A DNA stretch of 56,796 nucleotides from Bog-756 sp035531955 (GCA_035531955.1 DATKRZ010000013.1:1-56796); one strand, 5' to 3'; shown: positions 1 to 9,324, counted from the stretch's first letter. The notes: generated by a model from the letters alone, not told the origin. Made by a program: numbers and translations.

Positions 1-1853
1 CCCGCGTGCAGGGTCCGCGATCCGCGCTTCCCGCGGGCCAGCGACCGGCGGGCCAGCCCGAGCATGACGTGGCTGGAGGTGGGCTTCTCGTGCCCGGCGA
101 GCTTGGAGGCCGAGTTGACCAGGGACACGTGGGAGAAGGCCTGGGGGAAGTTGCCCACCAGGCGACCCGCCACCGGGTCGTACTCTTCGGACAGCAGCCC
201 GAGGTCGTTGCGCAGGCCCAGCAACCGATCGAGGAGCTGGCGGGCGTCACGGTCCCGACCCAGCAGCACCAGGCAGTCGGCCAACCAGAACGAGCAGGCC
301 AGAAAGGCCCCCTCGCGCCCGGCCAGCCCGTCCACGTCGCCGGTGTCGGCGGTCCGGTAGCGGAGCACGAACCCTCCGTCCACCAGCTCGCGCTCGATGG
401 CCTCGATCGTGCCCCGCACCCGGGGATCGCGTGCCGGCAGGAATCCCACCAGCGGGATCATCAGGAGGCTGGCGTCGAGTTCCTCCGAGCCGTAGTACTG
501 GGTGAACGACCCTTTGGTGGCGTTGAATCCCTGGTCGCACACCTGGTCGTGGATCTCCTGGCGGATTGCCCGCCACTGGTCGAGGGGACCCTCCATCCCG
601 TAGTCCTCGGCGGTCCGGATGGCCCGATCGATGGCCACCCAGGCCATGACCTTCGAATGGGTGAAGTGGCGCCTCGGGCCCCGCACCTCCCAGATCCCGT
701 CGTCCGGCTCGCGCCAGCCGTCCTTGAGGAACTCCATCAGCGCCAGCTGGAACTCCCAGGTCCTGCCCTCGCCGGTCTCGCCGGTGTGGAGCGACTCGTA
801 CAGCGCCGACATCACCTCGCCGTAGACGTCCAGCTGGAACTGACCGGCGGCGGCGTTGCCGATGCGGACCGGCGCAGAGCGCTCATAGCCCGGGAGCCAG
901 TCGATCTCCCACTCGTCCAGCCGGCGCTCGCCGGCGGCGCCGTACATGATCTGCATCTGGGCCGGGTCGCCGGCCGTGGCCCGCAGGAGCCAGTTCCTCC
1001 AGTCCATCGCCTCCTGGTAGAAGCCGCCGCGCATGAGGGACTCGAGGGTCAGGGTCGCGTCGCGCAGCCAGCAGAACCGGTAGTCCCAGTTGCGGTTGCC
1101 CCCCAACGTCTCCGGCAGCGAGGTGGTGGCCGCGGCCACGATGCCACCGGTCGGCTCGTAGGTCAGTGCCTTGAGGGTGATCAGCGAACGGATGACCGCC
1201 TCCCGGTAGTCACCCGTGTAGGTGCACTGCGACGACCAGTCGGTCCACCAGAGCTCGGTGTCCTGGATGGCGTAGCCGGCATCGACCGGTCGGGGGGGAT
1301 CCTCGCTGGCCGGGAACCAGCTGAGGGAGAACGGGATCCGCTGTCCTTCGGACACCGTGAACTCGGCGATCGTCGAGAAGTCCTGGCCCTTGCACTCGAT
1401 GGGCGTCCACAGGGACAGCCCGTCGGGGCCGGCGATGGCCTGCAGCGTCCCGTCCATCCGGCGTACCCAGGGGACGATCTGTCCGTACCCGAACCTGATG
1501 GTCAGGGTCATCTCCATGGCCACCTTGCCCCGGACCCCCTCCACCAGGCGCACCACCTCGGGATGCCGCTCACGGATCGGCATGCAGTCGATGACCCGGA
1601 CCGTCCCGTCCTCGGTGACGAACTCCGACTCCAGGACCAAGGTGTCGCCCCGGTAGTGGCGGTGGGAGGCCAGGTGCGACCCCCGGGGTGACAGCTTCCA
1701 CGACCCGTGATCCTCGTCGCCCAGCAGCTTGGCGAAGCACGCGCCCGAGTCGAAACGGGGCAGGCAGAGCCAGTCGATCGAACCGTCCCGGCCCACCAGC
1801 GCCGCCGTGTGGAGATCGCCGATGAGGCCGTAGTCCTCGATGGGGAGGGTCAT
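1..1853 (-). CDS. GH15 glucoamylase/trehalase-type glycoside hydrolase (3' end outside window)
   Basis: Reading leftward from an ATG at 1853 (MTLPIEDYGLIGDLHTAALV), the frame stays open for 617 codons to the window edge. The start carries the GH15 signature 'IEDYGLIGD...GSIDWLCLPRFDS'. A substrate-pocket block, 'NWDYRFCWLRDA', lies near residue 260, followed by 'QIMYGAAGERRLDE'. A late acidic block, 'LLSEEYDPVAGRLVGNFPQAFSH', near residue 556 fits the family's second catalytic glutamate. Proteins of this type are about 600-670 aa, so little is missing. In actinobacteria they are cytosolic alpha-glucan hydrolases or trehalases; the sequence alone does not settle the substrate. It is convergent with nothing visible and sits about 60 bp downstream of the protease gene on the same strand. 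The family call is firm, the substrate is not. Confidence 0.9.
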   Translation of the reverse strand, partial: MTLPIEDYGLIGDLHTAALVGRDGSIDWLCLPRFDSGACFAKLLGDEDHGSWKLSPRGSHLASHRHYRGDTLVLESEFVTEDGTVRVIDCMPIRERHPEVVRLVEGVRGKVAMEMTLTIRFGYGQIVPWVRRMDGTLQAIAGPDGLSLWTPIECKGQDFSTIAEFTVSEGQRIPFSLSWFPASEDPPRPVDAGYAIQDTELWWTDWSSQCTYTGDYREAVIRSLITLKALTYEPTGGIVAAATTSLPETLGGNRNWDYRFCWLRDATLTLESLMRGGFYQEAMDWRNWLLRATAGDPAQMQIMYGAAGERRLDEWEIDWLPGYERSAPVRIGNAAAGQFQLDVYGEVMSALYESLHTGETGEGRTWEFQLALMEFLKDGWREPDDGIWEVRGPRRHFTHSKVMAWVAIDRAIRTAEDYGMEGPLDQWRAIRQEIHDQVCDQGFNATKGSFTQYYGSEELDASLLMIPLVGFLPARDPRVRGTIEAIERELVDGGFVLRYRTADTGDVDGLAGREGAFLACSFWLADCLVLLGRDRDARQLLDRLLGLRNDLGLLSEEYDPVAGRLVGNFPQAFSHVSLVNSASKLAGHEKPTSSHVMLGLARRSLARGKRGSRTLHA

Positions 1854-1914
1854 GTCCCCATGTCTAGCCGGGGCCGCCCCGGGCGGCATCCGGCGGGCCC
1901 GGGTCGCCGGCGGC

Positions 1915-3087
1915 TCAGCCGGGGGTGCACGCGCCGGTCCCCACCGGCGTCTGGACCGACTCGGCCCGAACGACGCGCGACAGCACTCCCGGCGAGGTCA
2001 ACGCGTAGCCGATGTCGTTGTTGGTGGTCGACCGCGAAAAGACGACCCCGATCACCCGGCCGTCCGGCAGCACCAGGGGACCACCCGAGTTGCCCGGGCG
2101 GACCACCGCCTGCAGCTCATAGACATTGCGCACGGTCAGGCCCTGGCCGTAGATGTCCCGGCCCTCGGCCTCGAAGGTGGCCATCACCCCGGCCGGCACC
2201 GCCGTGAACGACCCGCCGCCCGGGTAGCCGAGCACCGCCGCCTCGACCCCCCGCCCGACCTGGTCGGGAACCAGCGCCAGGGGCGGCTCGCTCAGGCCGC
2301 CCACCCGCATCACCGCCAGGTCGTAGTACGGGTCGAACGAGATGACCGACGTCGGGTGGTCGCCGGCGGTGTCCTCGACCATCGGGTGGCCGATGCCGGC
2401 CACCACGTGGGCGTTGGTGACCACGACGCCGGGGGCGACCACGAACCCGGACCCCTCTTGGATCTGCCCGCAGCCCTCCCCGATGATCTTGACCGTCGAC
2501 GCCTCGGCCCGGACCACCGCCTGTTGGAGCTGGGCGTCGCCCGGAAGCGAAACCGGGCCGGCGGAGGCCGGCGCCAGCTGGGCGAACACCGGCGGAAAGC
2601 CTTCGGAGGACAGGAAGCTCTGGACCCGCGAGAAGACCGAGGGCGGGGCGGGCAGCACGTTGTCGAGTGACCGGATGATCTTCGACTGGTCGATCGACGC
2701 GTTGAGGCTGACCGAGGAGCTGTTCACCAGGGTGTTGGCCAGCACCCACGCCGCCAGCAAGGAGGCGATCACCGCCACCACCACACCGAGCACCGAGTCC
2801 AGGGACCCGGCGAGGCCCCGGTGGACCCGGCGGAAGGCGAAATTGCCCACGACGCGGCCGGCCACCCCGCACAGGGTGGCGACACCCAGCATGGTGACCA
2901 GCGCAACCGTGGCGCGTGCCGACTGGGCGTGTTCCCACCTCACGGTGACCGAGGCCAGGAGGGCCCCGAGGTAGAGGCCGACCCAGAAGCCCCCGAAGGA
3001 GAGCACCTGGACGATGGCGCCGAGGCGCAGGCCCTGGATCGCCGCCAATGCCACCACCGCCACCACGATGAGATCGACCAGGTTCAC
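1915..3087 (-). CDS. marP: MarP-like membrane-anchored serine protease (CvpA + trypsin domain)
   Basis: A 390-aa protein. Residues 1-120 form four hydrophobic segments of the CvpA (colicin V production) type. Residues 180-390 form a chymotrypsin-like protease with a full triad: His227 in 'TNAHVV', Asp256 in 'YYDLAVM' and Ser334 in 'GNSGGP'. Cys206 and Cys387 lie where the disulfide of Mycobacterium tuberculosis MarP (Rv3671c) is found, and triad spacing also matches. MarP protects cytoplasmic pH and processes cell-wall hydrolases under acid and oxidative stress; the same role here is inferred from architecture. The start is the first ATG, at the first transmembrane helix. It is transcribed toward the GH15 gene and divergently from the lipoprotein gene. 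Confidence 0.88.
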   Translation of the reverse strand: MNLVDLIVVAVVALAAIQGLRLGAIVQVLSFGGFWVGLYLGALLASVTVRWEHAQSARATVALVTMLGVATLCGVAGRVVGNFAFRRVHRGLAGSLDSVLGVVVAVIASLLAAWVLANTLVNSSSVSLNASIDQSKIIRSLDNVLPAPPSVFSRVQSFLSSEGFPPVFAQLAPASAGPVSLPGDAQLQQAVVRAEASTVKIIGEGCGQIQEGSGFVVAPGVVVTNAHVVAGIGHPMVEDTAGDHPTSVISFDPYYDLAVMRVGGLSEPPLALVPDQVGRGVEAAVLGYPGGGSFTAVPAGVMATFEAEGRDIYGQGLTVRNVYELQAVVRPGNSGGPLVLPDGRVIGVVFSRSTTNNDIGYALTSPGVLSRVVRAESVQTPVGTGACTPG

Positions 3088-3291
3088 CGCTGGGAGCGCC
3101 GGTCGATGAGCCCTGGGCTGACGGAGACGCGACGGACGAACACCACCGACGTACGGTAGACGGGAGTCGCCTCACCTGACGGTCGCTCCCGGGCGTTCGT
3201 GGCCGTGGCAAGATCTCTGGGCAGTCGAGACGATCCGCCGACGACACGGGCCGCTGGGCCACCGTCCGGGGGGAGACGAGCAGGGTTCATC

Positions 3292-4656
3292 GTGAGTCAC
3301 CAGACACCGCCCTCCCGGCGACACGGATTCGGCGGCGAGGCGGCGGGGCCCGAATGTGATCGGGCTCGTTTGAGCAGAACGGCGGGTCCGTCCGCCCGAC
3401 GCGTCGGGCTGGCGGCCTCGGTGGCGGTCCTGGCGGTGACATCGGCGGCCTGCGGTAGCGGCGCCACGCCGGGCGGCACTCCGTCCGCCTCCCCGATCGC
3501 CGCCAGCTCGCCGTGGCTCGGTGCGTTCGCCCCGGTGGCCCTGCCGCCGCCCGTCAACTCCCTCACCGGCCTCGACTGCGCCGACGCCAACTGGTGTGTG
3601 GCGGTCGGCTCGACCGTCGGGGGTGCCGGTGCCCCGAACGGTGCGGCGGTGATCGCCACCGCCGACGGGGGTGCCCGATGGAAGAGCCAGGTCATCCCAC
3701 CCACGGTGGGCTACCTGTCGGGAGTCTCGTGCAGCGACCGACGCCACTGCACCGCGGTGGGCCAGACCACCCAGACGACGAACGGCCAAGGCGCGATCAT
3801 CGCCACCTCGAACGGCGGTGCGACCTGGACCGCATCGCCCACGCCGCCCGGCGTCCTCGACGTCACCGCCGTCGCCTGTCGGCCCGACTTCCGGTGCGTG
3901 GCCACGGGTACGGTCGCCACCGGCGTGGTGGCCCTGGTCTCGGCCTCGGCCAATTCCGGATGGGTGCAGCGGGCATCGTTCCCGGCCGGCGTCTCGGGCG
4001 CCACGGCCGTCTCGTGCCCGGACGACCGGCACTGCTGGGTCACCGCCCACATCCCGGTCGACGTGGACCACATCGCCGGAGCCGTCCTGGTCACCACCGA
4101 CGGCGGGTCGGCGTGGGCCACCCTCCCCATCCCGAGGGGCACCGGAGCCCTCGACGGGATCTCCTGTCTGGACGGGGCCGGCAATGGCGGTGCGGCCCTG
4201 CCCAACACGCCCTCGACCACCACGCCGGCGACGGAGCCGACCGCCCCGGGCACCGGGAGCAGCACGACCCCCACCTCCCCGGCCGGCGTCGCCGGCGTCC
4301 ACTGCGTGGTGGTGGGGACGACGGCCGGCACGCTGAGCGCCTCACGGACCGGCCACGGGCTGGTGCTCACCACCGCCAACGGCGGAGCCAGCTGGTCGAA
4401 CCAGCCGGTGCCGGCCGTGGCCGCCGCCCTCATGGGCGTGGCGTGCACGTCGGTGGACTCCTGCGCCGCGGTGGGGAGCTCGGTGGCCAGCTCGGCCGAG
4501 GCCGGAGTCGTGGTCCTCACCGGGGCCGCCGGCCATCCCTGGAGACCGGCGCTGGCCGTCCTGTCGGCCCAACCCCTGTCGGCGGTCCACTGCAGCTCCA
4601 CCTCCCGCTGTGTCCTGGTCGGGGAGTCGGTCAGCGAGCATCTGGTCGGGGGCTGA
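3292..4656 (+). CDS. Putative lipoprotein with seven-fold cysteine-paired beta-propeller (BNR/PSII-HCF136-like) repeats
   Basis: A hydrophobic signal segment ('VGLAASVAVLAVTSAAC') is followed by Cys-Gly-Ser, a plausible though weak lipobox. The mature part repeats about every 50 residues a strand-turn with two cysteines: 'CADANWCVAVG', 'CSDRRHCTAVG', 'CRPDFRCVATG', 'CPDDRHCWVT', 'CTSVDSCAAVG' and 'CSSTSRCVLVG'. Between them lie 'TADGGARW' and 'TSNGGATW' Asp-box-like motifs. Seven blades each pinned by a disulfide is the natural reading, outside the membrane. A Ser/Thr/Pro linker interrupts blade five near residue 300. The start is uncertain: GTG at 3292 is preceded by a GGGGAG run, but GTG 3199 and a TTG near 3369 are possible. 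The ligand is unknown. Confidence 0.7.
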   Translation: MSHQTPPSRRHGFGGEAAGPECDRARLSRTAGPSARRVGLAASVAVLAVTSAACGSGATPGGTPSASPIAASSPWLGAFAPVALPPPVNSLTGLDCADANWCVAVGSTVGGAGAPNGAAVIATADGGARWKSQVIPPTVGYLSGVSCSDRRHCTAVGQTTQTTNGQGAIIATSNGGATWTASPTPPGVLDVTAVACRPDFRCVATGTVATGVVALVSASANSGWVQRASFPAGVSGATAVSCPDDRHCWVTAHIPVDVDHIAGAVLVTTDGGSAWATLPIPRGTGALDGISCLDGAGNGGAALPNTPSTTTPATEPTAPGTGSSTTPTSPAGVAGVHCVVVGTTAGTLSASRTGHGLVLTTANGGASWSNQPVPAVAAALMGVACTSVDSCAAVGSSVASSAEAGVVVLTGAAGHPWRPALAVLSAQPLSAVHCSSTSRCVLVGESVSEHLVGG

Positions 4657-4661
4657 GGCCG

Positions 4662-5720
4662 GTGCCCGACGACCGGACCACGGTCACCGAGCTCGGGACG
4701 GCCCTCGGGACCCTCCCGTTCGCCGACCCTGCCGCAGCCATTGCCGGTCGCCCCGATGAGCTGCATGTCCCGGGTGCGGTCTGGGACCGCCTCGACTCGA
4801 TAGGTGCGACCGGACGCCTCACCGCGGAGCTGTCCATGTCCTTCGCCAACGGTCGGGCCCTGCTGGACGCCACCGACGGTCTTCGGGGACGGCACCCGCT
4901 GACCATCGATTGGACCGGCGGCCGGCGACCGCCCGGTGACGAGGTGGCACCCGTCGACCTGCGCATCGACCACGTCTACCTGGTGAGCTGCAAGTACGAG
5001 TCGGACATCCTGGCCAACGCCTCCCCCGGCCGGGTCTTCGACGGGTTGCTGGCCACCACGGGTGACTGGGAGCGGCGCGACTGGTACGGGTCGGTCGCCC
5101 CGGACGAGTTCGCCGCGCTGTACCGGGCCTGCGTGTCGGCCGCCGGCCTCGCCGACTTTCCGTCACTGCCCTCGCAGTGCGACCGCGGCCAGCTCGACGC
5201 ATTGAAGGCGGCCCTGTCCGACAAGGCCTACCCCGACGCCTCCTCGCGATCGGCCTACACCGATCTCTGCCGCGCCGTCAGCACCGCCTCGGCAGCGAGG
5301 TGGTCGGCACAACTTCGGTCGTCGGGAGTCGCCCCCGAGACCATGCTCTGGCGCCTGTTGCGGATCGGCAGCGCCCCCTACTTCGTCCTCGGCCACGACC
5401 GTCGGACCGCGGCACCGGCCCGCTACCGCGTGGTGAGCCCCTGGGACTGGCGGGACGAGTTCGCACTGGAGGACTTCACCATCACCGCGGCGGTGGCCGG
5501 ACAGCCGCGGGTCGACTGGGCGGCCACCTGCCGGAGCCGGCCCGACGGCGCCGTGCGCACCGTGGCCGGGCACGTCGAGGTCCGGTGGAGCCACGGGCGG
5601 TTCGCCCAGCCCCCCGAGGCGAAGGTCTACCTCGACACTCCGATGGCGGAGCTGCCCGGCTACCACCCCCTGGGGGCGCCCGACCGGTCACAGCCGACAC
5701 TGTGGGGCACCACCGGATGA
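4662..5720 (+). CDS. Hypothetical protein, about 352 aa
   Basis: I do not recognise the family. The frame opens with GTG at 4662, six bases after the lipoprotein stop, and shows normal high-GC coding character. Recognisable stretches include 'VDLRIDHVYLVSCKYESDIL' near residue 95, whose Asp followed by a beta-strand and a Lys loosely recalls a PD-(D/E)XK nuclease core, then a Trp-rich segment and a basic-aromatic C-terminal third ('ARYRVVSPWDWRDEF'). No signal peptide or membrane segment is seen. The spacing suggests co-transcription with the lipoprotein, but a functional link is not evident. The nuclease resemblance is a weak inference. Confidence 0.6.
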   Translation: MPDDRTTVTELGTALGTLPFADPAAAIAGRPDELHVPGAVWDRLDSIGATGRLTAELSMSFANGRALLDATDGLRGRHPLTIDWTGGRRPPGDEVAPVDLRIDHVYLVSCKYESDILANASPGRVFDGLLATTGDWERRDWYGSVAPDEFAALYRACVSAAGLADFPSLPSQCDRGQLDALKAALSDKAYPDASSRSAYTDLCRAVSTASAARWSAQLRSSGVAPETMLWRLLRIGSAPYFVLGHDRRTAAPARYRVVSPWDWRDEFALEDFTITAAVAGQPRVDWAATCRSRPDGAVRTVAGHVEVRWSHGRFAQPPEAKVYLDTPMAELPGYHPLGAPDRSQPTLWGTTG

Positions 5721-5751
5721 CCGGGCCGCCGGCCCGGGGCATCATTCGCCG

Positions 5752-6300
5752 ATGAGCTGGGACGGCGACTCCTATCAGCAGCGGTTCGACGCCCTGGCGG
5801 CGTCCGGCGCCGACGTCCACGGAGAAGCCGACTTCGTCGAGCGGCTGGGTCCCGCCTCGGTCCTCGACGCCGGCTGCGGAACCGGCCGGGTGGCCAGGGA
5901 GCTGGCCCGGAGGGGCATCGGGGTCGTGGGCGTCGACCGCGACGAGTCGATGATCGCCACCGCCCGCCGGCTGGCTCCGGACCTCACCTGGTCGGTCGGG
6001 GACCTCACCGCGTTCGACCTCGGCCGGGTGTTCGAGATGGTCCTGATGGCCGGGAACGTGCTCGTCTTCACGCCCGAGGGAACCGAGGGCGCCCTGGTGG
6101 CGGGCTGCGCCCGGCACCTCACCGCCGGCGGCCTCCTCGTCGCCGGGTTCCAACTGGACCGCGGCTACTCGCTCGCCGCCTACGACGACCACTGCCGGCA
6201 GGCCGGACTGCGTCCCGCCGGCCGGTGGTCCACCTGGTCGCGGGAGCCCTTCGCGGCAGGCGGGGCCTACGCGGTCTCGGTCCACCGGGCCGGTCCCTGA
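5752..6300 (+). CDS. Class I SAM-dependent methyltransferase
   Basis: A 182-aa single-domain protein. Motif I is 'VLDAGCGTGRVARELARRG' around residue 41, followed by the acidic end of strand 2, 'VVGVDRDESMI', and motif II 'WSVGDLTAFDL'. Motif IV is unusual ('EMVLMAGNVLVF'). It has the compact methyltransf_25 fold with no substrate-specificity extension, so the methyl acceptor cannot be named. The ATG start sits about 30 bp after the previous gene and is weakly preceded by a purine tract. It is a soluble cytosolic enzyme, probably translated with its upstream neighbour. Confidence 0.85.
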   Translation: MSWDGDSYQQRFDALAASGADVHGEADFVERLGPASVLDAGCGTGRVARELARRGIGVVGVDRDESMIATARRLAPDLTWSVGDLTAFDLGRVFEMVLMAGNVLVFTPEGTEGALVAGCARHLTAGGLLVAGFQLDRGYSLAAYDDHCRQAGLRPAGRWSTWSREPFAAGGAYAVSVHRAGP

Positions 6301-6365
6301 ACGGCTCGGGCATCCGGCGCCCGGATCAACTCTGCGAACATGGTGCCCACCGAGAGAAGGACGCC

Positions 6366-7730
6366 ATGCGGAACCCGATGTTCGTCTACGACGAGCAGCT
6401 CACCAACCTGATCCTCGACTACTGCAGGTGGCGCCTGGCGCTCGATCCCGTGCCGCTGGACTTCGGGGGGGCCCAGGCCTCCTCGCTCGACGCGAGCCTG
6501 CGGGGGCTGATCAACGCCGGTGGGACCGACGCCCACCGGGTCATGGAGGTGTTCGACAAGGAGCTGGCCACCGCGGTCGTCTCGTGTGACAGCCCCCGCT
6601 TCCTGTCCTTCATCCCCGCCGCCCCGACCAAGGCGGCGCTCCTGTTCGACATGGTCGTGGCCTGCTCCTCGCTCCAGGGAACCTCCTGGATGGAGGCGGC
6701 CGGGGCGGTGGCCGCGGAGAACCAGGCCCTGGGCGTCCTCGCCGGCCTGGCCGACCTGCCCGCCGGTGCCGGCGGGTGCTTCGTCTCGGGCGGCTCGGCC
6801 GGAAACCTGTCCGCCCTGATGGTGGCCCGGGACACCGCCGCCCACCGCCTGGGAGGGCGCTCCCCCCGGCGGCCGCTGATCGCGGTGAGCGAGGAGGCGC
6901 ACTCCTCGGTGGGCAAGGCCCTGTCCGTGCTCGGGGTCGAGGCGCTCCGGGTCCCCTGCGAGGACCACCGGCTGACCGGAGCCACTCTCTCGTCCGCCAT
7001 CGAGCGCCATCCGAGGGGAGCCGACGCCATCGGGGTGGTCGCCACCGGCGGCACGACCAACGCCGGGATCATCGACGATCTGGCCGGGGTGGGCGAGGTC
7101 GCCCGCCAGCGGTCCCTGTGGTTCCATGTCGACGGTGCCTACGGCTGTGCCGCCCTCTTCGCCCCCTCGGTGCGGGACCGCTTCGACGGCATCGAGATGG
7201 TCGACTCCTTGGTGGTGGACCCCCACAAGTGGCTCTTCGCCCCCTTCGACTGCGCCGCCCTCATCTACCGGGAGCCCAACCTGGCCAAGGCCGTCCACAC
7301 CCAGGACGCGTCGTATCTCGACGTGCTGCACCGCGACGCCCCCGAAGAGTGGAACCCCAGCGACTACGCCTACCACCTGACCAGGCGGGCCCGCGGCCTG
7401 CCCCTGTGGTTCTCCCTGGCCGTCAACGGCACCGACGCCTACCGCGACGCGGTCGAGACGGTGCTGGCCGTGACCCGCCAGACCGCGGACCTGATCGAGA
7501 CACTGCCCCGTCTGGACCTGGTGCGCCGGCCCGAGCTGTCGGTGGTCCTGTTCCGTCGCAACGGCTGGGACCGGGACGACTACGAGAAGTGGTCGGCCCG
7601 GCTGCTCGAGGATCAGATCGGGTTCGTCATGCCCACGACCTGGGAGGACGAGCCCGTCTGCCGCCTGGCCCTCCTCCATCCCGACACCACCGTGGAGATG
7701 ATCGGGGAGATCCTCGCCACCATGGCCTGA
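6366..7730 (+). CDS. Group II PLP-dependent amino-acid decarboxylase
   Basis: A 454-aa member of the aromatic-L-amino-acid/glutamate decarboxylase family. The PLP lysine is Lys288 in 'VVDPHKWLFAPFDC'. The cofactor-stacking region is 'EEAHSSVGKAL', the phosphate-binding region 'FVSGGSAGNLSAL', and the ring-nitrogen Asp lies in 'FHVDGAYG'. Length is normal for bacterial members. ATG at 6366 is preceded by GAGAGAAGG. It should release CO2 from an L-amino acid to give an amine; an aromatic substrate is the usual assignment but is not decided by sequence. It is followed about 70 bp later by mscR, with no obvious pathway link. Confidence 0.9.
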   Translation: MRNPMFVYDEQLTNLILDYCRWRLALDPVPLDFGGAQASSLDASLRGLINAGGTDAHRVMEVFDKELATAVVSCDSPRFLSFIPAAPTKAALLFDMVVACSSLQGTSWMEAAGAVAAENQALGVLAGLADLPAGAGGCFVSGGSAGNLSALMVARDTAAHRLGGRSPRRPLIAVSEEAHSSVGKALSVLGVEALRVPCEDHRLTGATLSSAIERHPRGADAIGVVATGGTTNAGIIDDLAGVGEVARQRSLWFHVDGAYGCAALFAPSVRDRFDGIEMVDSLVVDPHKWLFAPFDCAALIYREPNLAKAVHTQDASYLDVLHRDAPEEWNPSDYAYHLTRRARGLPLWFSLAVNGTDAYRDAVETVLAVTRQTADLIETLPRLDLVRRPELSVVLFRRNGWDRDDYEKWSARLLEDQIGFVMPTTWEDEPVCRLALLHPDTTVEMIGEILATMA

Positions 7731-7797
7731 GTCCGCAACCGGCAAAGATCCGTGGTCGGCATGGCACACTGTGGCCCGACGCGACGAGGAGTGGGAC

Positions 7798-8883
7798 ATG
7801 GCATCTGAGGTACGCGGCGTGGTGGCGGCGGCGAAGGGGAAGCCGGTCTCGTTGGCCACCATCGTCGTGCCCGACCCGGGTCCGGGGGAGGCCGTCGTGG
7901 GCGTGCAGGCCTGCGGCGTCTGCCACACCGACCTGCACTACCGGGAGGGCGGAATCAACGACGATTTCCCTTTCCTGCTCGGTCACGAGGCCACCGGCAT
8001 CGTCGAAGCGGTCGGGCCCGGCGTGGTGTCGGTGGCGCCCGGCGACTTCGTCGTCCTCAACTGGCGCGCCGTGTGCGGAGCGTGCCGGTCGTGCCGGCGG
8101 GGGCGGCCGTGGCACTGCTTCGACACCCACAATGCGACCCAGAAGATGACCCTCACCGATGGGACGCCGCTGGCCCCGGCTCTGGGCATCGGCGCCTTCG
8201 CCGAGAAGACCCTGGTGGCGGACGGCCAGTGCACCAAGGTGGACCCCTCCGCCCGCCCCGAGGCGGTCGGCCTGCTCGGGTGCGGCGTCATGGCCGGCCT
8301 CGGGTCGGCCATGTTGACCGGCGAGGTCGGGCGGGGGGACACGGTGGCGGTGTTCGGCTGTGGGGGTGTCGGCTGTGCGGCCATAGCGGGCGCCCGACTG
8401 GTCGGGGCGTCGAAGGTGATCGCGGTGGACCTCGACCCGGGCAAGCTCGAGCTGGCCCGGGAGTTCGGCGCCACCGACGTCGTCGACGCCTCGAGAGGGG
8501 AGGTGGTCGAGGCCGTCCGGGCGCTGACCGGCGGCAACGGGGCCGACGTCTGCATCGAGGCCGTCGGGAACCCCGAGGTCATGGAGCAGGCCTTCTACGC
8601 GCGGGACCTGGCCGGGACCCTCGTGCAGGTGGGGGTGCCGACGCCCGAGATGCGGATCGACCTCCCGATGATCGACTTCTTCGGCCGGGGCGGCCAACTG
8701 CGGCCCAGCTGGTACGGGGACTGCCTCCCGTCGCGGGACTTCCCGCTGCTGGTCGACCTCTACCTGCAGGGACGGTTGGATCTCGACCGGTTCGTCACCG
8801 AGACGATCTCCCTCGGGGACGTGGAAGAGGCGTTCCACCGGATGGAGCGGGGCGAGGTGCTGCGATCGGTCGTGGTGATCTGA
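7798..8883 (+). CDS. mscR: S-(hydroxymethyl)mycothiol dehydrogenase (mycothiol-dependent formaldehyde dehydrogenase)
   Basis: A 361-aa zinc-dependent medium-chain dehydrogenase. The catalytic zinc ligands lie in 'ACGVCHTDLHY' and 'LGHEATG'. The structural-zinc cysteines follow as 'CGACRSCRRGRPWHC'. The Rossmann motif is 'VFGCGGVGCAAI'. The N-terminus ('ASEVRGVVAAAKGKPVSLATIVVPDPGPGE') and the 'FGRGGQLRPSWYGDCLP' block are characteristic of the mycothiol-dependent enzyme rather than glutathione- or NAD-only ADHs. It oxidises the formaldehyde-mycothiol adduct (and may reduce S-nitrosomycothiol), so it implies a mycothiol-producing actinobacterium. ATG 7798 was chosen over an upstream in-frame start because GAGGAGTGGG precedes it. 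It ends convergent with the epoxide-hydrolase-like gene. Confidence 0.9.
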   Translation: MASEVRGVVAAAKGKPVSLATIVVPDPGPGEAVVGVQACGVCHTDLHYREGGINDDFPFLLGHEATGIVEAVGPGVVSVAPGDFVVLNWRAVCGACRSCRRGRPWHCFDTHNATQKMTLTDGTPLAPALGIGAFAEKTLVADGQCTKVDPSARPEAVGLLGCGVMAGLGSAMLTGEVGRGDTVAVFGCGGVGCAAIAGARLVGASKVIAVDLDPGKLELAREFGATDVVDASRGEVVEAVRALTGGNGADVCIEAVGNPEVMEQAFYARDLAGTLVQVGVPTPEMRIDLPMIDFFGRGGQLRPSWYGDCLPSRDFPLLVDLYLQGRLDLDRFVTETISLGDVEEAFHRMERGEVLRSVVVI

Positions 8884-8901
8884 CGACCGCGGGCGGAGCC
8901 G

Positions 8902-9324
8902 TCAGGCGTACCCCTGGGCAATGTGCGCGATCCACCAGTCCGGAGCCGCGTTCATGAGCGTCTGCAGGTCCCAGTAGTCCCACCACCGGACGATGGTGCC
9001 GTCACGGAGCTCGTGGACGGACACGAACGGGAGGGTGACCTGCTCGCCGGTGTGCCAGTGCCAGGTCTCCGAGTGCTCGGTCACCACCGTGTCCCCCTCG
9101 CCCACCATCAGACGGAGATCGTGCTCGTAGCCGGCGATCCGCTCGAGCCCGAGGCGCAGGCGGGCCACGATGGGACCGGGGCCCCGGGCGACGTCGTCGG
9201 CCGGAGAGGGGACGTCGGTGTACTCGCTGTCCTCCCCGAAGAACGTGGCGATCCGGTCCCAGTCCCGCTCGTAGAGCGCATCCCAGAAGGCTCGGACCCT
9301 CTCCTTGTTGGCCTCGGCGGTCAC
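8902..9324 (-). CDS. Limonene-1,2-epoxide hydrolase / SnoaL-like protein
   Basis: A 140-aa NTF2-fold protein. The C-terminal half contains 'RDGTIVRWWDYWDLQTLM', matching the Arg/Asp catalytic arrangement of limonene-1,2-epoxide hydrolases; 'SEYTDVPSPAD' supplies the usual first-pocket segment. Such enzymes add water to small lipophilic epoxides; many relatives act on steroid or terpene-derived substrates. The GTG start at 9324 overlaps the stop of the upstream sterol-desaturase-like gene (GTGA) and has GGGAGGGAG ahead of it, so the two are probably translationally coupled. An oxygenase followed by an epoxide hydrolase is a sensible lipid-modification pair, though that pathway is inferred. Confidence 0.82.
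   Translation of the reverse strand: MTAEANKERVRAFWDALYERDWDRIATFFGEDSEYTDVPSPADDVARGPGPIVARLRLGLERIAGYEHDLRLMVGEGDTVVTEHSETWHWHTGEQVTLPFVSVHELRDGTIVRWWDYWDLQTLMNAAPDWWIAHIAQGYA

Noticed and set aside
6..1691. A long plus-strand open frame over the first 1.7 kb.
   Set aside because: It is the mirror of the GH15 gene. The minus-strand translation has complete family motifs, while the plus frame is Pro/Gly/Arg-rich without domains.
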